From assembly GCA_963675135.1 (NCBI GenBank), contig OY776122.1, positions 80,486,472 through 80,550,471 of the forward strand: a DNA stretch of 64,000 nucleotides, read 5' to 3'. A model generated the notes under the pieces. That model made no database searches, was not told the DNA's origin, and saw only the letters and a list, made by a program, of their open reading frames with translations. Numbering within the stretch: position 1 is the first letter of the stretch; each line of letters opens with the position of its first letter. The translations under genes were made by a program, and so were the position numbers. Of this stretch, positions 42,563 through 51,872 are shown in pieces. This stretch comes from Galeopsis tetrahit (taxonomy: Eukaryota; Streptophyta; Magnoliopsida; Lamiales; Lamiaceae).

Positions 42563-42800
42563 GGTCTCCACTCGAGTGCATGTTGTGCACCCTAGTCCAT
42601 GTTGCACTTTTCAGTTTACTGACTTACACTTTTTAGTAAATGGTGTTGCACTTTTCAATTATTACTAAAAATATTATTATACAGTTTAATAATTGAAAAA
42701 TGCAACACCATTTACCAAAAAGTGTAAATCAGTAAACTGAAAAGTGCACATGGACTTGGACTAGAGTCCACAGATGCACTCGAGTGCATACTAGACTTTA
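42563..42800. mobile_element. Hairpin MITE
   Basis: Nearly perfect inverted repeat: 42563-42664 (CACTCGAGTGCATGTTGTGC, TTGCACTTTTCAGTTTACTG, ACACTTTTTAGTAAATGGTG) pairs with 42685-42794. A loop of about 20 bases lies between. It sits about 450 bp upstream of the ubiquitin-like gene. No coding capacity. Confidence 0.85.
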
Positions 42801-43250
42801 CTTTTTTTTTTTTCTTTTTTTTTTTTGTGTGTTGTGTTGATTACATTTTCAAATTATGTAAGATAAAAGATTTTATTCCAAATAATATCCAATGATTTTC
42901 AAGTTCTTTGTAATGCCACATAAGATTTTATTAAAATTTAAAAGCATGTCAAAAACCTTACACTGTCTTCCTTTAAAAAAAAAAAAAGGAAAAAACTTAA
43001 ATAAGTCAACAAGACTTCTTTCAATCGATCGAGTTTGGATTAGACTTATAACAACGGCCGAGGCCTTCTTCAGTTCAGGTCATCAATACGACGTCGTGCT
43101 TATTCGAAGGTAGGGTTTAGCGGCGTTGAATTCGTAGAGAAGAATCCACCTTTCTTCAATTGCTGTTGATTCGCACAGGAATTTCCTGCTATAAACACAT
43201 CTTACTACTTGTGCAATTTCCGCTCAATTCGTCGTATCCTTGGAGGTGGA

Positions 43251-45721
43251 ATGCAAATCTTTGTGAAGAAACTCGCGGGGAAGATTCGGAAGACTATCAC
43301 CCTGGAAGTGCAAAGCTCTCACACAATTGATAATGTCAAGGCACAGATTGAGGACATAGAATGGATATGTCGATACGAGCAGAGGTTGATGTTTGCAGGG
43401 GAACAACTGGAGGATTACCGGACCATTGCCGATTACAACATCCATGAAGATTCGACCCTGAATCTGGAGTTGAGATTGGAAGGGCGGCCGCGGAGATACA
43501 TCAAAACCTCGTCTGGTAAGATAATTGTTTTGGAGGTTGCGAGATCGGCTGCAATAGAAGATGTCAAGGCCATAGTTGAAAAGGAGGAGGGCATCGCACC
43601 TGATAAACAGAGGCTCATCTTTGCTGACACACATCTTGAGGATGGCCACACTCTTGCAGATTTCCACATCCAAATTGGGGCTATTCTTCACCTTGTTCGA
43701 CTCCCAGGTGATCAGTTATATATGTTTAATTTTGTAGTATGTCGTCTTAATTGGAACCGCCACGATAATTGCCTAGTAATCATAAGGGAAACCAAGTAAC
43801 TGATTATAAGTTCTTAGTGGCGAATTCCTCTTTGCATAGTAATTTGTTGTCTTAGGCATTTCATCAAACAATTGGTGTGAATCCTTATCCCATGAGTAGT
43901 GGTAGTTGTTAGGGCTTCAATCTGTTAAAGAAGCTACTTAACAAGTAACCAATAAGGTTACAGTTCGAATATTTTCAAAGAGGAATAGTTTAACACATAT
44001 ACTAGCCTTAACACATTATTGTGCCTTACAAAGTTGGGCAAGCTATAAGCCGCCGCTAAAGTTGCAAAAATAAGAGCTTGAACACCACTTGTAAATAATC
44101 CAATGAACATGACGAGGATAGGAATCACCTTAAAGAGACAAGAACAGCAATGACTAATTCATCAGCTATGATATTCCCGAAAAGTCGAAAACCAAACGAT
44201 AACGGCTTTGTGAAATCTTCTAAGATGTTAATGGGTAAAAGGATTGGGGTTGGTTGAATATATTTCCCGACATAACTTAATCCCTTTTTGGTAAGAGCCG
44301 CATAGAAATATGCCACTGATGTAAAAGAGCCCCTGACCAACTGGAAACAAAAATAAATAGAAACATAGTTCCAATAAAAGGAACCCAAGGGCCATATTCT
44401 TCTCCAATTTGAGTTTCACTCACATCTCGAATGAATTCAAGAAGATATTTGAAGAAACTCTGGCCTCTGGTCAGAATGGTCTGTGTCACCACTCGATTAG
44501 GCTAGCAGTTTATCAATTCCATCCACTGAGGTTCTACTCTTCATTACCTGTCACGATGGTTGGGTTATGCTACTGTTGTTTTCTTTGTTTTACTTTATTC
44601 AAACCATTGTTTATGCTCTCTTGAATTTAACAATTTTTTTTTTCGCTTACTTTATTTAGATGAAGTAGTGGATAATGCTGATATGCAAGTGTCTACTAAG
44701 GCAGCGCGTTCAAAATCTAAAAGAATAGCGAATCGAGCTGACGCTCTGATGATGGTGCCTGAGATTGGTTCGAAGAGGACTAGGGAGGATTCTGCAGCTC
44801 GTAGTTTGCGAGTATACATTTTTCATGCTATGCTTAGTTGTCTGAACTTAGGGGATGCTTGGTTCATAATCTTTAATGGGAATGGTAATGAAAATGAATA
44901 TAGGGTAATTGTGATTAATAAGGATCAACTCACCTTCATCATACTTGGAACGAGGTAATGAGACTCAAAGCAAGTTAATCATTACCCTGTTTTGATTAGT
45001 TGCCTCCTCTCCTATAACCATTTCTCCTCAATTATTCCACTATTCCTCAGCCAAAAATCATTTTTATACCCAAAACACTAACTATGTAACCACCATTCTT
45101 GTTGTAATTCATTTTCATTACCATTCCCATTGAATAATTTGAACCAACGACCCTTTAGTTGTTTTTGTCTCCTTGTGCTATTAGCTCATTTGGGGAACAT
45201 TTATGTTGCAGACGCTCAGTGTTACAGCTGCCCTTGAGAGCCGGTTGGAGGAGTGTAAGGATAGCTTGAGGCAAGCAGAGAGCGAGGTGAAGCGGCTTAC
45301 GGAGGAGAATGCTCTCCTGAAGGAGTTGTTGCAGGAGGAAAGGGAAGCTAGTGAGAAGCGGACGAAGGAGCTTGATATGGAGCGTTCAAAAAGCGCTTTC
45401 TTCATGCAATCTGATGTTGGGCGACGTCGCCAAATGACGTTGGAGAGGCAGACAGCAAAGTCCACATTGCAATCTGATATTGGGAGACGCCGCAAAATGA
45501 CATTGGAGAGGCAGACAGCAAAATCAACCGTTGACGACATGAAGAAGAGCATTGTGTACGAGAAGCTCGTGATGGATCGTGGTGGGAGCTTTTACGACAG
45601 TGTGAAGGAGCGCCAAAGGCAGGTGCGCAGACCAGGACGAGTATCTGAGGACAAAGTTCAGCTTAACAATTGGCAGGATTCTGAGCAGGATGAGGATGAA
45701 GATGAGTATTGGGACGAGTAG
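43251..45721 (+). CDS. Tandem ubiquitin-like domains plus coiled coil protein (3 exons, 372 aa predicted)
   Basis: Exons inferred at 43251-43707, 44660-44811 and 45212-45721, all with GT-AG borders and keeping one frame. Residues 1-79 and about 80-152 are two ubiquitin-like domains: the first starts MQIFVKKLAGK and has QRLMFAGEQLEDYRT, the second has DKQRLIFADTHLEDGHTLAD. Neither ends in the LRLRGG needed for processing (the first ends LRLEGR), so the protein is probably not cut like polyubiquitin and cannot conjugate through these domains. Exon 2 adds a basic linker (RSKSKRIANRADA). Exon 3 encodes a strong coiled coil (ESRLEECKDSLRQAESEVKR...), two 21-residue repeats with GRRRxMTLERQTAKST, and an acidic tail. 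An in-frame upstream ATG at 43209 is possible. The ATG at 43251 is chosen because it begins the ubiquitin fold. Confidence 0.8.
44043..44490 (-). pseudogene. atpI: Nuclear plastid DNA insertion: atpI fragment in intron 1
   Basis: Minus-strand translation in three frames gives plastid ATP synthase subunit a: FIRDVSETQIGEEYG and WVPFIGTMFLFIFVSSWSGA, then TSVAYFYAALTKKGL, KYIQPTPILLPINILEDFTK and FRLFGNIIADELV, then MFIGLFTSGVQALIFATLAA. Compared with plastid atpI as I know it, a segment of about 25 codons after WSGALL is missing and the frame shifts there and again after LVSL; the last codons are absent. Many substitutions show it is not a recent transfer. It lies wholly within the 952-bp first intron of the ubiquitin-like gene, in antisense orientation to it. 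Confidence 0.9.
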
Positions 45722-46965
45722 CAAATATGCCCCCATTTGATTTTGGTTTGATGTTTTTAGAGCTGGCTCTATAGACATAAGGTTAATGAGTTTATTGTAT
45801 GAACCTTTTGGAGGAACTTGTTTAGGTCGTATATAGTGTATTCGCACTGCTTTGGTTTTTTGTTTTAGTTTTAAAGAGAAATTTCCTTCTGGATGTTTAA
45901 AATTCAATTTTATTTGCATTCTTCATTTTAAAAAGAGGTTAACTGAAAATACTCATGGAATTTCAGTATAATATCACTTTGCTGAGAGGGTTCATGTTTG
46001 CACACTTTTCGAATGGGATAGTTTAAATACGTATGGACAAAACTGCCTTTGAAATTAGGTTCATCCTGTCAACATTAGGAGTTTCTGGCGAAACAGAGAT
46101 CAAACTGAACTCAGAACCAATCTTGACAAATTTCAACCTATCAAACTCAAGTCTCGTGAAATTAATTACCAAAACCAAATCTGCATCCATGTCCAGCGAA
46201 TTTAAATTACGAACCACAATCTAAAATTTCCAACGAAAATTCAAGAACAAGAACAATGACACTTAATAAAAAAACTCCACTTTAGAATAGGTTGAATATT
46301 GCTCCAAGAAAATATTTAATCAATAAAGATATCCTTAAATCAATTATTATTCTAAAAAATAAAAAGCCCTTAAAACTTTTCTCTCTAAAATAATGTCCTT
46401 CAAACGAATCAACCTACACAAGCTAGAGGCGGTTATTTTTTAAAATTTACATAAATGAAAACACCGGTTAATGGCAGTTATACAGTTTTAGTTTGTATTT
46501 CACCCATTTTCTTTCCTACCAGGAATTTTCTTCATCAATTTAAATTGAATTACTTTTATTTTAAAAAGAGTAACAAAACTCAAAAAGGGGGGAAAAATAA
46601 TTTGAAAACAATTTTTGAAATAATCTGATGAGTAAGTTTATCTTAATGAATATGCAGTGACCTAATACATTAGGATATGCTATTTTGAAATCCGTGAAAA
46701 ATGTCATCAATGCTACGGAGTATTTTTTATTCCATTTAATAACAAAGATAAAATCCAATATTCACATTAATATTCTAATTAAATCTACATAAACAAAAAT
46801 TAAAGGGTAATATTCTAAATGTCGTGTCCCTCCACTTGCAACCACTCACAAACTAAAAAATTAAAACCTCACACCTCTTCATAATTAAAGTAATGACTAG
46901 TAAAAACATTGTACATGATTAATCCCAAAAGACGTGACTATTAAAAAATATAGGCTTCCAGAATC
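45722..46965. other. Intergenic, no gene supported
   Basis: 3' flank of the ubiquitin-like gene and promoter side of the small cysteine-rich gene. AT-rich, no domain or RNA gene seen. Confidence 0.6.
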
Positions 46966-46972
46966 TATATAA
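46966..46972 (+). promoter_or_regulatory. TATA box of the cysteine-rich peptide gene
   Basis: TATATAA in the context AATCTATATAAGCACATG, about 85 bases before the ATG. A GACGTGAC element (46931-46938), similar to ACGT-core plant boxes, lies about 30 bases upstream. Confidence 0.7.
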
Positions 46973-47056
46973 GCACATGAAACTTATTCTATTCTTCACA
47001 ATTCTGATTCATTAACTTGCAATATTATACTTCATCATCTCAATATAATTAACACA

Positions 47057-47311
47057 ATGGCAAGGAATGGGTTGATCACTGCTGCTCTAGTGGCTTTGGT
47101 GGTGGCGATAGTATTGGTGCCTGCAACAGAAGCGGCCGAGAGAAACGGAAATGCACATTGTACGACGGAATGTTACTTTGATTGCACACAAATTAAGATT
47201 TTCAGCCATGAAGAATGCAAAAATGAATGCATAATTGCTTGCGCCAGACATACTATTAGAAAGACAATGTTGGAGGAGGATGCTCATAAATTCTTTCCCT
47301 TGTGGATTTAG
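47057..47311 (+). CDS. Secreted six-cysteine peptide, thionin-like (84 aa)
   Basis: Single-exon gene. Residues 1 to about 27 form a signal peptide: a basic start, a hydrophobic core LITAALVALVVAIVLV and a TEA-type cleavage site. The mature part (about 57 residues) has six cysteines in the pattern C-x3-C-x3-C-x10-C-x3-C-x3-C, giving three likely disulfides and a helix-hairpin arrangement similar to thionin-like or hairpinin peptides. A TATA box and a short 5' leader precede the ATG, which supports a real gene. Plant peptides of this kind are often defence or developmental factors; the specific role here is unknown. Family assignment is by cysteine pattern only. Confidence 0.75.
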   Translation: MARNGLITAALVALVVAIVLVPATEAAERNGNAHCTTECYFDCTQIKIFSHEECKNECIIACARHTIRKTMLEEDAHKFFPLWI

Positions 47312-47863
47312 ATTTTAATAATGTTGTAATATTACTTTCCTATTATTCTGAAATTTTATTTTGGGTACAAGCTACTATTAATTATACAATTTCCCGTCAG
47401 AATTAAATAATAATAGTTAGAAAACTTGTTGCTCCATAGGAAGGAATATCCTGTAAACAATTGATGCGAGTGGATGCATCATCACAAAATGTCAACTATT
47501 CATTACTCTCTTCTATTCAAATCTAGTGCAGTAGAATCCGTGTATTATACGAAATTTTAAATATATTTTTAAATATTTAATAATAAATTTTTATTTATTT
47601 ATTTAATTTAATTTTTCATATTTTTATAATTATATTTAAAGAAATGATTTCGCAAAATTATAATTATTTTGTTAAAAATATTGAACATTTTTTTCAATTA
47701 TATTTATTTTAACGTTGTATTATAATATAAAAGTTTAACTAACATAATATTTTGAATTATACAAAATAATTACACTTATGTTAGTTAATTTTATAAAGTA
47801 AATTTCAAAGAAAATTTGTGAGAATCAAACGAAATGAGACGTTGACATTAATAAATATGAAAA
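47312..47863. other. AT-rich intergenic DNA between peptide gene and element C
   Basis: No gene seen. The end GAAAA (47859-47863) is the left target copy of element C. Confidence 0.6.
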
Positions 47864-49139
47864 TGTTGGGATATGAATCCTAGAACAAGTCCTAAATAAT
47901 GATCTAGTCTAGTTAAGAGAAGTCATCTTGAACAGATCAGTAGAGTTCAAAAGACAAGTACTAGTTCACAAGACAAGTACTAGTTTTAAAAGACAAGTAT
48001 TATTGAAAGATAAGTACGAATTATAAGTACTTCATATTTGTGTATATTAACTGATTAGTTTGTTATTGAGCTATGATTTAATTGTTGTATAGAAGCTCAT
48101 GATTGTTTTATGTAAAGATATATTGATGTATAGTTTTCTAAGATGACTAAGCTTTGTAACAAGAGCTTAATGTAATGTAATAGTCTTGTTAGGATTAGAT
48201 GATAGGACTAGATTAGTTCTATATTGTAATCTAAAGAAATCTACTGCACAAGACAAGTAGAAGAAGAAGTCTACTACTACTAGACAAGACAGGTGCGACT
48301 CAACAAGACAAGACAAGGCAAGAAGACTGAAGTTAGTTACAGAAACGCGTATTGAAGATAAAGATTGAAGGAGTTAGTTAAGAAATAACTAATTAACTGA
48401 AGAAACGCGTGAAAGGATAAGAAGAATCAGTTACAAGTTAGTTTTCAAGAAAAGTTGGTTACACAACTTAAAGTTCTTGGAATTAGAGTTCTATAAATAC
48501 CGCAAGGTATTAAACGATTAGAGACTACTGATACGACTACATACAAAAGCGTTATTGAAGATTCAAAGAAGAAATTACTCTCAGAGATTGAAGTTCAGAA
48601 AGTGAAGCTACACAAGACAAGTGAAGATTGAAGAAGGCTACTACTGAACGAAGAGAAGTTTTATTTTTGTTTACTGTTTCAAGTTGCTAGATACTTGTAA
48701 ATCGCTAGTAAGATCGAAGAGGCACTTGGTAGTGTTGTCGAGAAGATCTAAGTCTTATTTCTTGGGACTTAAAGCTACAAGAACATATTACTCCATTGGA
48801 CGAGTTAATAAGAATATCACAACTGGGTTTGTGAGAGTGGATGTAGACAAGTTGTCGAACCACTATAAAATCTTGTGTTTGATTTACTTTACTGTTTTGT
48901 TTGTTGATTAATTGATTAATTGTTTAATTGCATAAATACACGACTAAACTAGACTAGTTGAGTATACATAGAACAGAGTTCTCGAAATAAGTTGAGTATA
49001 AACTAGAATTGGGCTCATTGTTATATTCTGATTTCCGCATCGTACTTTGATATTTCGAAAGATTTTTGAAAAGTCTATTCACCCCCCTCTAGACATTTTC
49101 ACTAGCTTACTCGTTATTAAACTCAACTTGGGACCAACA
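47864..49139 (+). repeat. Element C 5' LTR (1276 bp, 66-bp deletion)
   Basis: TATAAATA at 48492-48499. The 66-bp gap lies between two TGAT words near 47910. AGACAAGT words are frequent (for example five in 47945-48000 counting AGATAAGT). Confidence 0.96.
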
Positions 49140-49141
49140 AG

Positions 49142-49155
49142 TGGTATCAGAGCAG
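49142..49155 (+). promoter_or_regulatory. Element C primer-binding site (initiator tRNA-Met)
   Basis: TGGTATCAGAGCAG two bases after the 5' LTR. Confidence 0.9.
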
Positions 49156-49308
49156 TAGTTTACGAACTGCTGTTTCTTGATAACCAATTCAAGACTTGGG
49201 TGAAGTCTTGGTCCGAGACTATACGTGCTATTACGTGTTCTTTATCACTATACTTGAAAAATATCTGTTTCTTGATACTATACTGTGTCATACGTATTTT
49301 CTTGAATC

Positions 49309-51852
49309 ATGTCACTCGAAATCAGCGCTAACAAGTTACCTAAGTTCCAGGTTCAGGACTATGACTATTGGAAACTAAGGATGAAAGCCATCTTCAGTTC
49401 CACTCACGACTTAATGATCTCCGTCATCACTGAAGGTCCAATTGTGACCATAGTCCCCAATACTGCTGCCCTCGACAAAGACCAACCCGTGGGTACTCTC
49501 GTCAAGAAACCAAGGTCAGAACTAACCTCAGAAGAAATGAGACAGAATAATTTGGATAGCTTGGCTAAGAATTACATCTTACACACTCTTCCTAACGAGT
49601 ATCTGGGAAAAGTGTTAAAATGTAAAACTGCCAAAGAAATGTGGGATCGCTTAGCTATCATTTGTGAAGGGACATCCCTAATCAAAGAAAGCAAGCTTTC
49701 TACAGCAGTCCAAAGATTTGAATCATTTCATATGAAAACTGGTGAAACAATAGACCAGTTGGATACTCGTTTTACCAAAATCATGAATGACTTGGAAGTC
49801 CTTGGTAAATCTTATACTCCACGTGAAATCAATCTTAGGATTCTCAAAAGCCTTGATAGTAGATGGAAAATGGTAAAAATGCTTGTTAAGAATACCCAAG
49901 ATATAGACGTGTGGACAGCAGAGACCATGTTTCAAACTCTAAAGGCCCATGAGTTTGATTTAGACGAAGATGAATCCATAGCAAGTAGTGACAAAGAACA
50001 TGCTGTATCTAAGAACGTTGCTTTTAAGACTAGTTCGTCTAAGGTAGACAGGTCGAAGTCTAAGACTAGGTCTACTTCTGTGAAAGACGAGTTAGATACT
50101 GATCTTAGTCTGAAGGATCAGGTAAGCCTCATGGTTAGAAAGTTTGATAGGTTGAATAAACGTTTCGGAAGATATAAGAAGTTCTATAGAGAGCATAGAG
50201 GGTCTGCTTCTAAGAACTCGTCTAAGACTAGACGAGACCGAAACTCGTCCGAAAGGAGAGACGAAGTCTCGAAAGGTAACAGACAAGATAGAGAGTCTGA
50301 TGGTAGGAAGATTACACGTTCTGATAGACGTGATAAACGAAGGAATAACTCTCCTATTAAAAAGACTACTAATGATCTCTTATGCTATAACTGTGAGAAA
50401 CCAGGTCACTACATATATGAATGTCCAGACCTGAGTACTGATGATCGAGAAGAACGCAAAGCACGAAGGGAAAGAAGATACAACCGTGGCAAGAAGGCAA
50501 TGATGGCCAATGATGACTCTGATTCTGACTCAGACGAGTTGCCATCATCCTCATCTTGCTACCCGTCTGAACCAGATCACGATGATGCTTTCATAGTAGA
50601 TGATGGTCTATGCTGCATGGCTAAAATTGACCAAGAGGTATCATCTGCTACTTCTTTTCAATCTTGTGATGAATCAGATTCTGATGAAAGTGATACTGCC
50701 AGTAGCAAAGTAGGGAGTAGCCTTCAGCACTCTACTAGTGCAGTTGAAGACGACCTCCTACTTGCCAACAAGGCAATCATTGAAGTCAGTGACGAAAACA
50801 TCATTTTAAGACAAGAAATCATTGATCTTAAGGAAGCTCAGTCTAAAGTAGATCCTAATATAACAGTCCTAAATGAACGCTTGCAAGAAGAGTTGAGTCA
50901 ACTTAAAGACAAGTGTGCATTGACAGACAAGTTGTATCAAGACCTACTTAAGGCACATGCTACTGAGAAACATGAATTCAATGTTTTAAAACACAAGTGC
51001 AAAAAGCTTGAAGAACGTAATAAGTTCTTAGAAACCGAGGTTGTCACTCTAGACCTTAAACTTACTGACCTGGTTAACTCTTCAAAGGTTAACCTTGAAC
51101 TGTCAGATAGGTATAAGGCTCCTGCTGACAAGACAGGCATAGGTGCTGAGACATCAAACTCGTCTACTCAAGTTCCTAAGAACCCTACTATTTTCATCTC
51201 AAGCTCTTTGACTAATGATAAAGGAAAAGGACCAATGATATACGATATTGATACTCCATCTAAAGGTACTGTACCAAAACAAGCTCGAGTTAACATTCCA
51301 ATTACCAAAGGAGGTAAAAAGAATGGTAACAACAAGCCTGTTCAACCTAGAACTAATCTTCTAAGGACCACTAATCGTAGACGACCCAACCAGGTCAGAT
51401 ACGAGGATTGGTATCCCGAGGAGACGAGTACTAGACAAGTACAGACTAAACGACAAGAGTCTAGACCTCCTTTCATAAGGCAGTCTCAACTCTACTCGTC
51501 TAGACCTAGACAGGAAGGCCCAAAATATCGTACACAAGCAGTCCTATATCCTCCACCTTTGTCATATGATATCGAAGGAGAAGACAGACCTAAACATGTC
51601 TATAAACCATATGGACCTAATGCATATAAACCCTACTCTGACTATCATAGACAAGTGCCTGCTCAAGTAGAGATCAAGTCGAAAGGCTATCTCCAAAGAG
51701 TAGACCCGAACTCGACTGATAGGCCAGATAAGGACAACAAGGTCTTATTTTGCAACAAATATGGTCGAAAGCTTAGAAGATCAAACTTGTTCAGGACTCC
51801 AATGTACATTTGGATTCCATTGAACTCGACTAACCCCCCAGGACCCCAATAA
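49309..51852 (+). CDS. Element C gag polyprotein (847 aa), intact
   Basis: Intact copia gag. An N-terminal KFQVQDYDYWKLRMKAIF motif, a UBN2-type gag domain (about 60-240), a long basic R/S/K linker (RRDKRRNNSPIKK), one CCHC knuckle at residues 359-372 (LCYNCEKPGHYIYECP), an acidic serine-rich patch, a coiled coil (about 470-600) and a basic, tyrosine/proline-rich tail. Ends at TAA 51850-51852. The pol ATG (51873) is in another frame (+2, equivalent to -1), unlike element B where gag and protease share a frame. Confidence 0.93.
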   Translation: MSLEISANKLPKFQVQDYDYWKLRMKAIFSSTHDLMISVITEGPIVTIVPNTAALDKDQPVGTLVKKPRSELTSEEMRQNNLDSLAKNYILHTLPNEYLGKVLKCKTAKEMWDRLAIICEGTSLIKESKLSTAVQRFESFHMKTGETIDQLDTRFTKIMNDLEVLGKSYTPREINLRILKSLDSRWKMVKMLVKNTQDIDVWTAETMFQTLKAHEFDLDEDESIASSDKEHAVSKNVAFKTSSSKVDRSKSKTRSTSVKDELDTDLSLKDQVSLMVRKFDRLNKRFGRYKKFYREHRGSASKNSSKTRRDRNSSERRDEVSKGNRQDRESDGRKITRSDRRDKRRNNSPIKKTTNDLLCYNCEKPGHYIYECPDLSTDDREERKARRERRYNRGKKAMMANDDSDSDSDELPSSSSCYPSEPDHDDAFIVDDGLCCMAKIDQEVSSATSFQSCDESDSDESDTASSKVGSSLQHSTSAVEDDLLLANKAIIEVSDENIILRQEIIDLKEAQSKVDPNITVLNERLQEELSQLKDKCALTDKLYQDLLKAHATEKHEFNVLKHKCKKLEERNKFLETEVVTLDLKLTDLVNSSKVNLELSDRYKAPADKTGIGAETSNSSTQVPKNPTIFISSSLTNDKGKGPMIYDIDTPSKGTVPKQARVNIPITKGGKKNGNNKPVQPRTNLLRTTNRRRPNQVRYEDWYPEETSTRQVQTKRQESRPPFIRQSQLYSSRPRQEGPKYRTQAVLYPPPLSYDIEGEDRPKHVYKPYGPNAYKPYSDYHRQVPAQVEIKSKGYLQRVDPNSTDRPDKDNKVLFCNKYGRKLRRSNLFRTPMYIWIPLNSTNPPGPQ

Positions 51853-51872
51853 ACAAGGAGGGTACCTAAATT

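Noticed and set aside
44560..44958. Independent gene at 44560-44958
   Set aside because: Only 44660-44811 looks coding, with splice borders that join it in phase to the ubiquitin-like exons on both sides; the remainder is intron.
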